A DNA stretch of 49,960 bases from Acidimicrobiaceae bacterium (GTDB lineage: Bacteria; Actinomycetota; Acidimicrobiia; Acidimicrobiales; RAAP-2), in NCBI GenBank assembly GCA_027306585.1, contig DAHUZJ010000134.1, positions 1 to 49,960 on the forward strand, read 5' to 3'. The position numbers and the translations under genes are program-made. Shown here one piece after another: positions 1-8,159 of this stretch. Numbering within the stretch: the stretch's first letter is position 1; each line of letters starts with the position of its first letter. The notes beneath the pieces are model-generated. The model was not told where the DNA came from. It was given only the letters and a program-made list of their open reading frames with translations, and searched no databases.

Positions 1-102
1 GAGGTGGGAGATGGCCCCGCTGACGAACGGGGCGAAGACCACGATGGTCAGGACCTGGAGGGCCTGGATGACGATCGGGTCGAGTTGCGGTCCGCCCAGC
101 AC
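1..102 (-). CDS. Membrane subunit of NiFe-hydrogenase/complex I type (HyfC/NuoH-like), 5' end only
   Basis: Only the first 34 codons are in the window and the gene runs off the left edge. It starts with GTG at 102, preceded by GGAGGT at 105-110, a good ribosome binding site. The peptide has a short polar start followed by one long hydrophobic helix (IQALQVLTIVVFAPFVSGAI) ending in a polar turn. That pattern resembles the first helix of hydrogenase-4/formate hydrogenlyase subunit HyfC/HycD and its complex I homologue NuoH, which anchor the hydrogenase or NADH module in the membrane. The downstream RxxRRGP motif that would settle this lies outside the window. A generic membrane protein remains possible. 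The nickel permease at 38.6 kb would be compatible with a NiFe enzyme but is far away. Confidence 0.45.
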   Translation of the reverse strand, partial: MLGGPQLDPIVIQALQVLTIVVFAPFVSGAISHL

Positions 103-555
103 GCCACCTCCACGTCCGTCCGCTGCCGTCCGTAGAGACCATCAGCCCAGGTGCCGGGCGGTTCGGCCACCTTGCCCCGGCGCTCTCCCGACGGGGCTCG
201 CGAGGTGGACCACCGGAGTCTCATCCGGTCTCTCCAACCCTAACGCCGGTTCCGGCTCTGTGGCGGGATCGCAGCAGGACCGGGGACCCTCGGGACAGCG
301 AAGGGTGCGGTCGGATGGCTCGGCAAGGGTGCCGAGCACGCAACGAGCCCGGTGGGACGTGCCCGGTGGGACCCTCGCCTCGTGCGCCGCCCCTGCCGTG
401 ACGCCCATGGCCAGGTGCGGGCACCTCGAGGCTGGTGCGCTCGGGCCGGGGCGAACGGGTCGCACCTGTCGCACATGCGACCCCCTCGCCGAGATCGAGG
501 ACGGAGACGGCCTGGCGGTGGGCCCTGGCGGTGGGTGCTTGCGTGACGCGGCTGG
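103..555. other. Non-coding gap with nested GTCGCA repeats
   Basis: I find no convincing gene in this 453-bp gap between divergent genes. It holds a perfect inverted repeat, GGTCGCA (458-464) and TGCGACC (476-482), nested with GTCGCA/CA/TGCGAC at 468-481, so GTCGCA occurs twice directly and once inverted. It lies about 75-100 nt before the antiporter and could be an operator or RNA hairpin. A 12-bp unit GCCCGGTGGGAC is also repeated at 347-358 and 361-372. No clear -10 or -35 elements were seen. Confidence 0.35.
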
Positions 556-2880
556 GTGCCGGCGTGCAACCATCACCAGATGCTGCTGCCCGCGCTCTCG
601 GGCCACCAGTTGGTGGTGCTCTGGACCGAGCTGGCCAGCCTGCTGCTGCTGGCCCGCCTGCTCGGCGCCCTGGCCCGCCGCTTCCGGCAACCGGCGGTCG
701 TCGGCGAGCTGGTCGCGGGGCTGGTGCTCGGTCCGTCGGTGCTGGGCCAGCTGTCGCCGACGGCCCTCAAGTGGTTTCTGCCGTCCGGACCGGGCCAGGG
801 CGACCTGCTGACCACCGTCAGCCAGCTCTCCCTGCTGGTGTTGCTGGTGGTGGTGGGCGCCGACGCCGACCTGCCCCTCATTCGGTCCCTCGGTCCGGCG
901 GCGGCCAGCGTGTCGGCCACCACCCTCCTGCTCCCACTGGGAGCCGGCGTGGTGGCAGCGACCCTGCTGCCGGCGGGGTTCCGCGCCGGCCACCAGCACG
1001 TCGCCTTCGTGCTGCTGGTGGCGGGTGCCGTGGGCGTCTCGTCCTTGCCGGTGGTCGGCAAGATCATGGCCGACCTCGGTCTGCTCCGGCGGAACTTCGC
1101 GCAGCTGTCACTGGCGGCGGGGACCGCCAACGACATGGTCGGCTTCTTGCTGGTGACGGCGGCGACGGGACTGTCGGCGGCCGGGACCGACGCCCGATTG
1201 GCACTGGCCCTGGGCGGCCTGCTGGCGGCAGTGGTGGCTGTGTTCACGGTGGGCCAGTGGGGGGTGGACGCCGTGCTGCGCAGGGTGCGCGCCCGGGGGC
1301 CGAACGTCGCCGGTTCGCTGACGGTGGCCATGGTGGCAGCGTTCGCCGCCGCTGCTGCCTGCCAGGCCGTCGGCTTGGAGGGAGCCCTCGGTGGCTTTCT
1401 GGCCGGCGTAGCCCTTGGCCGGTCGCGGTTCCAACAGGGCGAGGCGATGGCACAGCTCACCCGTTTCACCGACGCCGTGCTCGCCCCTCTGTTCTTCGCC
1501 ACCGCCGGCCTGCGCGTGGACCTGACGACCTTGGGCCGGCCGTCGGTGCTGGTGGCAACCGTGCTGCTGGTGATCGGGTCTCTGGCCGCCAAGGGTGCGT
1601 CGGGCATCGTCGGTGCCCGGTTGGCCGGGTTGGCGTGGCGAGACGGGGTCGCCCTGGGTGTCGTGCTGAACGGACGCGGCACGCTGCAGGTCATCATCGC
1701 CGGAGCTGCCCTGACTGCCGGTGTGTTCACGAGCGCTGCCTATTCGGCGGTGATCGTGCTGGCCATCGTGTCGTCGCTGTCCGTGGCGCCGATGCTGTCA
1801 TTGGTGCTGCGCGGCTGGCGGGGCACGGAGCAGGAGCAGGCCCGGTTGGACGAGGAGCGGCGGCTGGCTGCGAACGTGATGGTCCGCGACGAGCGGCTGC
1901 TGCTGGCGACAGGGGGAAGCCCGAGCTCGTACGTGGCGGCTGCCGTGCTCCACCATGCATGGCCGGAGCGCCAGCCGGTCACCATCCTGGCGGTCGGCGA
2001 ACGATCCGGTGCCTCTGACGGGCCCGGCCGGGGCGCCACCTGGATGTTCCCGGGCCGGCCCGTCGAGCTGACCACGGTCGACAGCGAACGGGTGCTCCGG
2101 GACGTACTGGCCGAGACACGCCTGGGCTATGGGGTGCTGGGGCTCGGCGCGGCTGACGTCCCCGGTCCTGAACGTCTCCTGTCGAGCGTCGTCGACGACA
2201 TCGTCATCCGCTGCCCCATCCCGATGTTGGTCGCTCGCAGGGGACGCACACCTTCCGCAGACGACCCAGGTCGCGGAGAGAGGCGTCAGGGTGTCCGGGC
2301 GGCGCCCACCGACCGGAGGGCCGAGCCAGCTGCCGGCGAAGACGTGGCGTTCCACCGCATCCTGGTGCCGCTGTCGGGGAGCGCCACGGCCCACGCCGCC
2401 CAGGAGGTCGCCTTCGGCCTGGCTGCGTCGAGGCGGTCGGACGTGACCCTGGTGCACGTCGTCACCCGAGATCCGAACGGTCGACAGACGACGGGGGGCC
2501 GCTCGGCGGACCGGCCTGGACGCGACCTGCTGCGGGATGCCGAACGGTTCGCAGCCCGGCATGGCGTGCCGGTGCAGACCCGTTCGCGGCGGGCGCCCGC
2601 TGCCGGTGACGAGATCGTGCGCCTGGCGGCTGAGATGCGGGCGGACTGCATCGTCCTCGGAGCGTCCGCCCGGGCGCTCGACGGCCGGCCCTTCCTCGGC
2701 CACACCGTGGAGCACGTGCTGGCCGCCGCCCAGGCCGCCGTGGTGGTGGCCGTGCTGCCAGCCGAGGAGCCAGCCGAGGAGCCCACAGCGGACGCTGTGA
2801 CCGCGGTCGGTCGCGAAGGCGTCGACAGGGCGTCACCGGGCGTCCGGTCGGGGGAGCCCCCACCCGAGCCGAGCATCTGA
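556..2880 (+). CDS. CPA2-family cation/H+ antiporter with C-terminal tandem USP domains
   Basis: The protein (774 aa) has an N-terminal transporter domain with about 12-13 hydrophobic segments over roughly residues 10-415, including GELVAGLVLGPSVLG in the first helices and GFLAGVALGRS further on, as in Kef/NhaS3-type monovalent cation:proton antiporters. The soluble tail has two universal-stress-protein folds, about residues 440-555 (degenerate) and 604-750, the latter beginning FHRILVPLSGSATA and ending in a typical hydrophobic strand. USP tails usually bind nucleotides and gate transport. The GxxG(x9)GS ATP motif is imperfect here (GASARALDGRPFLGHT). No Shine-Dalgarno is visible, so the start is uncertain; ATG at 580 in the same frame is an alternative. 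Transported ion (K+ or Na+) is not determinable. Confidence 0.85.
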   Translation: MPACNHHQMLLPALSGHQLVVLWTELASLLLLARLLGALARRFRQPAVVGELVAGLVLGPSVLGQLSPTALKWFLPSGPGQGDLLTTVSQLSLLVLLVVVGADADLPLIRSLGPAAASVSATTLLLPLGAGVVAATLLPAGFRAGHQHVAFVLLVAGAVGVSSLPVVGKIMADLGLLRRNFAQLSLAAGTANDMVGFLLVTAATGLSAAGTDARLALALGGLLAAVVAVFTVGQWGVDAVLRRVRARGPNVAGSLTVAMVAAFAAAAACQAVGLEGALGGFLAGVALGRSRFQQGEAMAQLTRFTDAVLAPLFFATAGLRVDLTTLGRPSVLVATVLLVIGSLAAKGASGIVGARLAGLAWRDGVALGVVLNGRGTLQVIIAGAALTAGVFTSAAYSAVIVLAIVSSLSVAPMLSLVLRGWRGTEQEQARLDEERRLAANVMVRDERLLLATGGSPSSYVAAAVLHHAWPERQPVTILAVGERSGASDGPGRGATWMFPGRPVELTTVDSERVLRDVLAETRLGYGVLGLGAADVPGPERLLSSVVDDIVIRCPIPMLVARRGRTPSADDPGRGERRQGVRAAPTDRRAEPAAGEDVAFHRILVPLSGSATAHAAQEVAFGLAASRRSDVTLVHVVTRDPNGRQTTGGRSADRPGRDLLRDAERFAARHGVPVQTRSRRAPAAGDEIVRLAAEMRADCIVLGASARALDGRPFLGHTVEHVLAAAQAAVVVAVLPAEEPAEEPTADAVTAVGREGVDRASPGVRSGEPPPEPSI

Positions 2881-2960
2881 CTGATCGGGGCGGCGAGACC
2901 GGGAAACGTCGCAGCGACGACCCCGGCCCTCCGGTGCGGTCGACGCAGCGCAGGAGCTGG

Positions 2961-3464
2961 TCAGGTGTCGTCCGCCGGTACCGGCTGCAGGCGGAACACC
3001 GGGTGTCGGTCGGCGGCGGCGGCGAGCTCGTCGTCGGAGGAGTCGGGACCCACGCCGTCGAAGAACATCCCGACCTCCCACGACCAGCGGGCGAGGTAGG
3101 CGCGCAACACCGCTACCCGCTGCTCGCCGGTGACCTCCACGGCCACCCGGCGGTCTCGGTGCCGGCCGAGCTGCAAGGTGAGCTGACCGTCCGCTGCCCG
3201 CACGTTCCGGACCCACTCGGTGGTGCCGCGGGGCGACACCAAGTGCTCGACGCCGTCGAGGTGCAGCACGTTGACGGGCGTGCGCCTCGGGAGGCCGCTC
3301 GACCGGCCGGTGACCTCGAGGACCCGGCTGCCGGCAACGCTGAGGCCCAGTCGGGTGAGGCCGTGCACCACGCCGTTCAACAGCCGGGTCGGCCGCCCGG
3401 GTCGGCGGTAGCGCGGGGCGGTGGCGACGGGTGTCGGGCCGCCCGGGTCGGGACTGTGCTCCAT
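2961..3464 (-). CDS. Deazaflavin (F420)-dependent nitroreductase/quinone reductase family (DUF385)
   Basis: The protein (167 aa) matches the Ddn-like split-barrel family: an N-terminal helix (RLLNGVVHGLTRLGL), then GRSSGLPRRTPVNVLHLDG and LVSPRGTTEWVRNVRAADG, which carry the usual F420/substrate-binding strands. Members reduce quinones or nitro compounds with F420H2 in actinobacteria. ATG at 3464 is chosen because GGAGG sits at 3472-3476; the reading frame stays open upstream but crosses the divergent TetR start. It is divergent from the tetR gene at 3613 across 148 bp holding three palindromic boxes, so it is the likely target of that regulator. The physiological substrate is unknown. Confidence 0.85.
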   Translation of the reverse strand: MEHSPDPGGPTPVATAPRYRRPGRPTRLLNGVVHGLTRLGLSVAGSRVLEVTGRSSGLPRRTPVNVLHLDGVEHLVSPRGTTEWVRNVRAADGQLTLQLGRHRDRRVAVEVTGEQRVAVLRAYLARWSWEVGMFFDGVGPDSSDDELAAAADRHPVFRLQPVPADDT

Positions 3465-3510
3465 GGGGATCCTCCGTTCCGGGTGGTGCGACGGTCGTGG
3501 ACCTCGGAGG

Positions 3511-3579
3511 AGAACACCGTTCTCACCCGTGGGAGCCAGCATGGCTGAGAACACTGTTCTTGTCAACGAACACTGTTCT
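3511..3579. promoter_or_regulatory. Three 13-bp palindromic boxes, likely TetR operators
   Basis: The boxes are AGAACACCGTTCT (3511-3523), AGAACACTGTTCT (3548-3560, perfect 6-1-6 palindrome) and CGAACACTGTTCT (3567-3579). They lie between divergent starts at 3464 and 3613. Box starts are 37 and 19 bp apart. The central box fills the spacer of the minus-strand promoter. Binding by the adjacent TetR protein is inferred from position. Confidence 0.75.
3538..3566 (-). promoter_or_regulatory. Promoter of the deazaflavin reductase gene
   Basis: On the minus strand TTGACA (3566-3561) is followed after exactly 17 nt by CATGCT (3543-3538). The -35 element is consensus and the -10 is weak. The perfect operator box at 3548-3560 lies wholly in the spacer, a classic repressor position. 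The 5' untranslated region would be about 65 nt. Confidence 0.55.
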
Positions 3580-3612
3580 AACCGCGGCATCCGGGCGTGG
3601 CATGCTGTGCCC

Positions 3613-4341
3613 GTGAGCGAACGTGCGCCCGAACCTGCTGGGTCGAGGTCCGCCGCGGCATCGGCGCGTGCCCGGGTCCGGGCGGAGCTCCGGGCCGAGA
3701 TCGTGGCGGCCGGCCATGCCGAGCTGGTCGCCAGCGGGCCCGGTGGGCTCTCGCTGCGGGCGGTGGCCCGACGGCTGGGCATGGCACCCTCGGCGCTCTA
3801 CCGCTACTTCGCCAACCGCGACGCCCTGCTCACCGCGCTCATCGTCGAGGCGTACCGCTCGGTGGGTGACGCGGCGGCGGCGGCAGAGCAAGGGGCGGCT
3901 GGAGGGACACCCCTCGAGCGGTGGACGGTGGTGACAACGTCGGTCCGGAGGTGGGCCCACGACCACCCCCAGCAGTGGGCGCTCGTCTACGGCTCACCGG
4001 TTCCGGGCTACCGGGCGCCGGAGGACACGGTCGAGGCCGCCCTCGGCGTGACCAGGGTGCTGGCGCGGATCTTTGCCGACGCGCATCCACCGGGTGCGCC
4101 GCCACCAGGCGGCGTGCCGCCGGCCCCACCCGGGATGGCCGGAGCCGTCCGACCTCTCGTCGACGAGCTGCTCCCCGGGCGCCCGCCCGAGGTGGCGGTG
4201 GCCGCCGTCGTCGCCTGGACGCAGCTCCTCGGCATGGTCGGTCTCGAGCTGTTCGGGCACTTCGTGGGCGCCACCGGGGACATCGACGCGGTCTTCGCCT
4301 ACGCGATGCGCACCGTGGCGGCCGTCACCGGCATCGGCTGA
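3613..4341 (+). CDS. TetR-family transcriptional regulator
   Basis: The protein (242 aa with GTG at 3613) has an N-terminal helix-turn-helix at about residues 20-75 with GLSLRAVARRLGMAPSALYRYFANRDALL, a textbook TetR recognition segment. A C-terminal all-helical ligand domain of the TetR_C/WHG kind follows, with YGSPVPGYRAP in its middle. A longer ORF exists upstream, for example ATG 3541, but it would read through the operator boxes; GTG 3613 also lies 6 nt after CATGCT (3601-3606), consistent with a leaderless start. It most likely represses the divergent reductase gene and itself through the boxes at 3511-3579. The effector is unknown. Confidence 0.85.
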   Translation: MSERAPEPAGSRSAAASARARVRAELRAEIVAAGHAELVASGPGGLSLRAVARRLGMAPSALYRYFANRDALLTALIVEAYRSVGDAAAAAEQGAAGGTPLERWTVVTTSVRRWAHDHPQQWALVYGSPVPGYRAPEDTVEAALGVTRVLARIFADAHPPGAPPPGGVPPAPPGMAGAVRPLVDELLPGRPPEVAVAAVVAWTQLLGMVGLELFGHFVGATGDIDAVFAYAMRTVAAVTGIG

Positions 4342-4396
4342 TCCGCGGACCCGGTGGAGCGGGACCGGAGGCCGCCAGGCCGGGTGCGTCCCGGGC

Positions 4397-4825
4397 TCAG
4401 GTCGGCGGACGGAGCCGGGAGCGTCGGTCGGCGGAGACCGTGCGGACCGCCGCCGACCCGAGCGAGAGGGCGGCACCGCCCTCGGCCGCCAACGAGAGCG
4501 CCCCCGACGTGGAGACACCCAGCTCGCGGAAGAGGAACAGCCCCGTGGGGACGAGCAGGGTGAGGACATAGGCCCCGAGCACCGACAGTGCGAAGACCGC
4601 GCCCGCCACGTCGGTGATCGGACGGTGTGCCACCACGACGACGACGGCAAGGACGGGCGCGACCACGACGACGAGGAGAAAGAGCGGGCCGATGGTCGGG
4701 ATCGCCCGGTAGTCCTCGGCGGCGTACAGGTACCCGTGCACCGCTCCGCTCACGACGAGGAGCGCCGCACCGACCGCCCGCCAACCCAGGCGGGGCGCGC
4801 GTCCGGCCGAGGCGCTCTCAGGCAC
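4397..4825 (-). CDS. Small four-helix membrane protein of unknown function
   Basis: The protein (142 aa) has four predicted transmembrane helices: about residues 14-35, 44-66, 72-100 and a weaker one near 105-125, with charged ends (KR-rich C-terminus). I do not recognise the family; it is common in layout for actinobacterial membrane proteins annotated as hypothetical. Its ATG at 4825 overlaps the end of the ferritin-like gene by 8 bp, so it is translated from the same leftward mRNA as the ferritin-like proteins and possibly the cupredoxin gene upstream. It is convergent with tetR, whose stop is 55 bp away. Confidence 0.7.
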   Translation of the reverse strand: MPESASAGRAPRLGWRAVGAALLVVSGAVHGYLYAAEDYRAIPTIGPLFLLVVVVAPVLAVVVVVAHRPITDVAGAVFALSVLGAYVLTLLVPTGLFLFRELGVSTSGALSLAAEGGAALSLGSAAVRTVSADRRSRLRPPT

Positions 4826-5678
4826 GCAGGTCGCTCGTCGGGCGCGCGTCGCTCGTCGGGTTGAAGGCGGCAGGTACCGGGTAGTCGCCGAGGACGAACC
4901 GGAGGATGGCGGCGTGCTGCAGCTCGACCGGCTGGATGGAGGCCGCCGTCGCCACCGCCTTGGCGGACCGCAGTGCCGAAGTGGCGACCTGGTAGGTCTG
5001 GGCGGCGATGTCCTCGATCGTCAGCGCGAGCTTCGCCAGGCCGCTCACGTCGGTGACGGCGGCGAGACCGTGGTGCACGGTGGAGACCAGGGCGGGGTCG
5101 GGCTCGGTCACCTTCGCCTTGCCCGCCCCCGTCAGCACGGCGTTCCACGCCGCGGCGTGCTGGCTGTGCTGGGACCGGGCCGTCTTCGCGAAGGTGAGCA
5201 CCGCGGGAGGGACCGCGCCGAGCTTTCCCGCCCTTGCCGCGTCGATCCCGGCGGTGTAGGCGGACACGCCGAGGTTCTCGAGGCTGGCGGCCAGGGCGGC
5301 GACCTCGAGATCTCCGGTCAGGTCGGCGGGGTAGGCGCGCCGTGCGGCGGCGTTGCTCGCGGCGTTGCGTGCCGTCGAGGCCGTCGAGGCCGTCGAGGCC
5401 GTCGAGGCCGTCGAGGCGCCGGAGCCGCAGGCAGCGAGCAGCGCGCCGCCCGCGGCCAATGCGCCGCTGCCGAGCAGGAACGTCCGACGGCTCGTGCGGC
5501 GAGCCGTGCCGTCGGCGGCCCGGTCGTCACGGACCTCCTCGGTCAGCTGGACGACGGCTCGGCGAAGGGCCGGGAGCGAGAGGTCGTGGTGGACCTCGTC
5601 GAGCTCCGACGTCATCCTGAGGAGCTCGGACTCGGACCCGGCGAGCGGGACGGGGGTGGAACGCGTGCGACGACGCAT
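4818..5678 (-). CDS. Exported ferritin-like domain lipoprotein (copy 1)
   Basis: The protein (286 aa) starts with about 55 cytoplasmic residues, then a twin-arginine export signal SRRTFLLG, a hydrophobic stretch and a lipobox LLAAC, so it is probably exported folded and lipidated. A low-complexity (STA)n linker follows. The mature part is a four-helix ferritin-like domain with paired metal-ligand type segments, SQHSQHAAAWN and ELQHAAILR, and a Glu-rich central helix (LTIEDIAAQTY). ATG 5678 is preceded by GGGAGG about 10 nt upstream; a GTG at 5792 in frame overlaps the stop of the next ferritin-like gene by 4 bp and would add 38 residues. Metal and reaction are unknown: iron binding or oxidase activity is the family expectation. 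Confidence 0.75.
   Translation of the reverse strand: MRRRTRSTPVPLAGSESELLRMTSELDEVHHDLSLPALRRAVVQLTEEVRDDRAADGTARRTSRRTFLLGSGALAAGGALLAACGSGASTASTASTASTASTARNAASNAAARRAYPADLTGDLEVAALAASLENLGVSAYTAGIDAARAGKLGAVPPAVLTFAKTARSQHSQHAAAWNAVLTGAGKAKVTEPDPALVSTVHHGLAAVTDVSGLAKLALTIEDIAAQTYQVATSALRSAKAVATAASIQPVELQHAAILRFVLGDYPVPAAFNPTSDARPTSDLRA
5371..5415. repeat. Five tandem 9-bp units coding an STA linker
   Basis: GCCGTCGAG is repeated five times without change. In the minus-strand gene it encodes Ser-Thr-Ala repeats just after the lipobox cysteine, forming a flexible tether between membrane anchor and ferritin-like domain. Identical units imply recent slippage and copy number may vary between strains. 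Confidence 0.9.
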
Positions 5679-5788
5679 GATGGATCGACCTCCCTGGAAC
5701 GTGGCGGTGTGACGGATCGTGGTCGGTCGGGGCCGGCCGTCGGCGGGACCGGCGGTGACCGTGGGGGTGGACGAGTGCCGGGAGAGCT

Positions 5789-6673
5789 TCACGGGAGCGC
5801 CCCCTCGGTGGCGGGACGGGCGGCGCTGGTCGGGTAGAAGGCATCCGGGAACCCGACCGATCCGGCGGCGGACGGCAGCGCGGCCACGTCGGGCGGGAGG
5901 GCGATGAGCTGTGGCGCTCCGCCGGCGAGGAGCGCCTTGACGGCGAGGAGGACGGCGGCGTGCTGGGCCTCGACGCCCATGATGCTTGCCGTGGTCCGTA
6001 CGGCGTTGGCATCGCGCAGGGACGACACGTCCGCCACGTACGTCTGCGCCGCGCCCTGCTCGAGCTCGAGGGCGAGCGCGACGACGGGTCCGGCGGAGGT
6101 GAGGCCGGGCTTGGCCTTGTCGACGACGCCGAGGAGGACGGGGTCCGGGTTGTCCTGGGCCTTGCCACCGAGGTTGACGACCGCGGCGTTGAAGGCGGCC
6201 TGGTGCTGCTGGTGCTGCTTCATCGTGGTCTCGACGAACGCCTTGACGACCGGGTTCGCCGCGCTGGAGCCGATGAAGGGAAGGGTCAGCGCCGTCTGGT
6301 AGGTGGCGACCGCCAGCACCTCGATCGACGCCGCCGTCTGGAGGACCTGCACGTCGGTGGGCTGGGCGGCGAAGGCGGTCGAGCCGGCCAGCCCGGCGAG
6401 GACGAGACCGGCACCGACGCCGGCCAGCAACGGCCCCCCGAAGGCGGTGGCGAGGCGCGCCTGACTGTGGCGGGCGAACGCCGCGGAGACGTCGGGGTTC
6501 TCACCCCCGTGCGCACGCGCCTCCAGCCCGAGCTCGACGACCTCGTCGAGCGTCTCTCGCGTGGCGCGCATCGCATCGGCGTGCGTGTCCTGGGACAGCT
6601 CGATGAGCGGTCTGATCGTCTCGTTCCCGACGTGCTCGGCGTCGGTGGCGTGCTCCGTTGGTGCGTTCCGCAT
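5789..6673 (-). CDS. Membrane-anchored or exported ferritin-like domain protein (copy 2)
   Basis: The protein (294 aa) has about 72 N-terminal residues rich in charged helix (RETLDEVVELGLEARAHGG), then one hydrophobic segment at about 78-103 ending AFAAQ, which may be a membrane anchor or signal. The rest is a ferritin-like four-helix domain with KQHQQHQAAFN and EAQHAAVLL segments and LALELEQGAAQTY, aligning by eye with the neighbouring copy 1. ATG 6673 has GGAGG just upstream. It lies 43 bp after the cupredoxin stop and 110 bp before copy 1, all leftward, so the two probably act in the same envelope metal-handling process. No twin-arginine pair is visible in this copy. Confidence 0.75.
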   Translation of the reverse strand: MRNAPTEHATDAEHVGNETIRPLIELSQDTHADAMRATRETLDEVVELGLEARAHGGENPDVSAAFARHSQARLATAFGGPLLAGVGAGLVLAGLAGSTAFAAQPTDVQVLQTAASIEVLAVATYQTALTLPFIGSSAANPVVKAFVETTMKQHQQHQAAFNAAVVNLGGKAQDNPDPVLLGVVDKAKPGLTSAGPVVALALELEQGAAQTYVADVSSLRDANAVRTTASIMGVEAQHAAVLLAVKALLAGGAPQLIALPPDVAALPSAAGSVGFPDAFYPTSAARPATEGALP

Positions 6674-6716
6674 GCGGGCCCTCCTCGGTGGACGGTGGAC
6701 GGTGGACGGTGCCGGT

Positions 6717-7139
6717 TCAGCCCGGTCGGACGACCAGGGTCCCGGTCATGTACTGGTGGATGAGGCACAGGAAGGGGTACGTGCCCGGCCTGGTCGGAGC
6801 CGTCACGGTCGCGGTCCGACCGGGGGCGATGTCGCCCGTGCTGAACACGCCGTCCCGAGCGGTGAACGTGTGGGTCACGCCGTCGCGGTTGGACACGGTC
6901 ACGGTGGCCCCGGGTGCCACGGTCACGGTGTCCGGGTGGAAGGCGAAGTGCTCGATGACGACGTGGACCTCCGTGGCAGGAGCGCGGTCGGCGGCGCTCG
7001 CCGACGTGCCCCTGTGGCCGGGCGAGGTGCCGCAGGCGGCGAGGGCGAACGCCACGACGGCGAGGAGCCTGACGAGCTGTCGCCGGGCCCGACGCGGGGC
7101 GGGAGCGGCGGGCGTCGACGTGGTGGGCGTGCCGGTCAT
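6717..7139 (-). CDS. Cupredoxin-domain lipoprotein (plastocyanin-like type 1 copper)
   Basis: The protein (140 aa) has a basic n-region, hydrophobic core and lipobox LAAC with Cys36, then a cupredoxin fold. The type 1 copper ligands are all visible: His90 in GVTHTFTA, then Cys125, His128 and Met131 in YPFLCLIHQYM, the compact C-x2-H-x2-M arrangement of plastocyanin/halocyanin-type proteins. It should bind copper on the outer face of the membrane, carrying electrons or buffering copper. Its ATG overlaps the stop of the upstream membrane protein gene by 4 bp. Divergent orientation from copZ-copA-csoR across a CsoR-type operator suggests copper-controlled expression. Confidence 0.85.
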   Translation of the reverse strand: MTGTPTTSTPAAPAPRRARRQLVRLLAVVAFALAACGTSPGHRGTSASAADRAPATEVHVVIEHFAFHPDTVTVAPGATVTVSNRDGVTHTFTARDGVFSTGDIAPGRTATVTAPTRPGTYPFLCLIHQYMTGTLVVRPG

Positions 7140-8092
7140 CGACCGTTGTTCGGACCTGCCGCCGTTGCGGATGAGGGGGTCCCGAGCGGGTCCGCCGCCG
7201 TTGCCGTGGGGCGCGGGCTCATCGGCCACAGGCCGAGGGCGAGCAGGGCGACGAGCGGTGCGGTGCCGGGGTCCGTGGCACCGCCAGTCAGCACGCCGCC
7301 GAAGCACTGGCCGACCACCCAGAACGCCGCGCTCACGACCAGGCCGACGGCGAGCGCGGCGCGGCGGCGGGACGGGAGGAGCACCCCGAGCCCGACGCCG
7401 GCCCCGACGGCACCGAGGGCGATGAGGGTGGCGACCGGGGCAGCGGCCACGGCCGAGCTCACCCGGTGGACCACCGGCAGCAGCCACCTCGGGGCGCCGA
7501 GGGCGTTCTCGTCGAGGTTGGCCGACAGGAGCACGGCGCCCGGGTAGCGCCACGGCACCTCGAAGAGCGCCTGCCCGGCCCACAGGAGGCACCACACCAG
7601 CACCGCCGCCGGTGCGAGGGGCCGGTCGGGGAGGTCCCGGCGCTGACGGGACGGCCACGCCAGCAGGCCGAGGACCGGGTAGAGCAGGGCCGGGCCCGGC
7701 GCGCCGGCGAACGCCTGTGCGAAGCCGGTCGGCAGGACGCCCAGGCCCTCGCCGACCCACCACACCCCGATGGCGTAGGGGACCGACACGACGACGGCGG
7801 ACCGCGGCAGCCGGTCGAGGAGGAGGGCGAGGCCGAGCCCGACCTGGACGGCCACGACGACGCCGTCGAGGAGGGCGGGGTGGGCAGCGATGAGTCCCAC
7901 GACGATGCTGGTCCACCGCGACACCCACGTCGGCTCGCCCATGACGGACTGGGCCACCCCGAGCTGCCACGCCCGCGCGTGGAAGAAGCGGGGGCGGCAC
8001 TGGAGGGCGGCGTCGAGCAGCCACAGCGCCCCGAGCACGGCGCGCACCTGACGGCGGCCGAGGAGCGCACGGTCCGAGGTGGCTGGCCCCAT
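7136..8092 (-). CDS. Polytopic membrane protein in copper locus, function unknown
   Basis: The protein (318 aa) has about eight hydrophobic segments. The first half, starting LGALWLLDAALQCRPRFF, resembles DoxX-like or quinone-reactive actinobacterial membrane proteins in layout, but I cannot assign a family. A tryptophan-rich loop (PYAIGVWWVGEG) and a later loop FEVPWRYPGAVLLSANLDENA face the same side. The first good start is ATG 8092, without a strong Shine-Dalgarno. Its stop overlaps the cupredoxin start, so the two are co-translated; a role in copper insertion, transport or electron transfer with that cupredoxin is the natural inference. It begins 68 nt from the operator at 8160-8174. Confidence 0.7.
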   Translation of the reverse strand: MGPATSDRALLGRRQVRAVLGALWLLDAALQCRPRFFHARAWQLGVAQSVMGEPTWVSRWTSIVVGLIAAHPALLDGVVVAVQVGLGLALLLDRLPRSAVVVSVPYAIGVWWVGEGLGVLPTGFAQAFAGAPGPALLYPVLGLLAWPSRQRRDLPDRPLAPAAVLVWCLLWAGQALFEVPWRYPGAVLLSANLDENALGAPRWLLPVVHRVSSAVAAAPVATLIALGAVGAGVGLGVLLPSRRRAALAVGLVVSAAFWVVGQCFGGVLTGGATDPGTAPLVALLALGLWPMSPRPTATAADPLGTPSSATAAGPNNGR

Positions 8093-8159
8093 GTCGCTGC
8101 TTCGACGCCGGGGACGTGCCGGATGCCGACCGCCGGTCCGGGCGGACGGGCAGCAACGG

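Noticed and set aside
240..500. Possible c-di-AMP (ydaO-type) riboswitch before the antiporter
   Set aside because: GGGGACCC and GGGGCGAA-like pieces are present but about 170 nt apart, too far for the known fold, and the rest of the consensus is missing.
6690..6716. GGTGGACGGT tandem between ferritin-like copy 2 and the cupredoxin gene
   Set aside because: Only about three short imperfect units; too small to interpret beyond local slippage.
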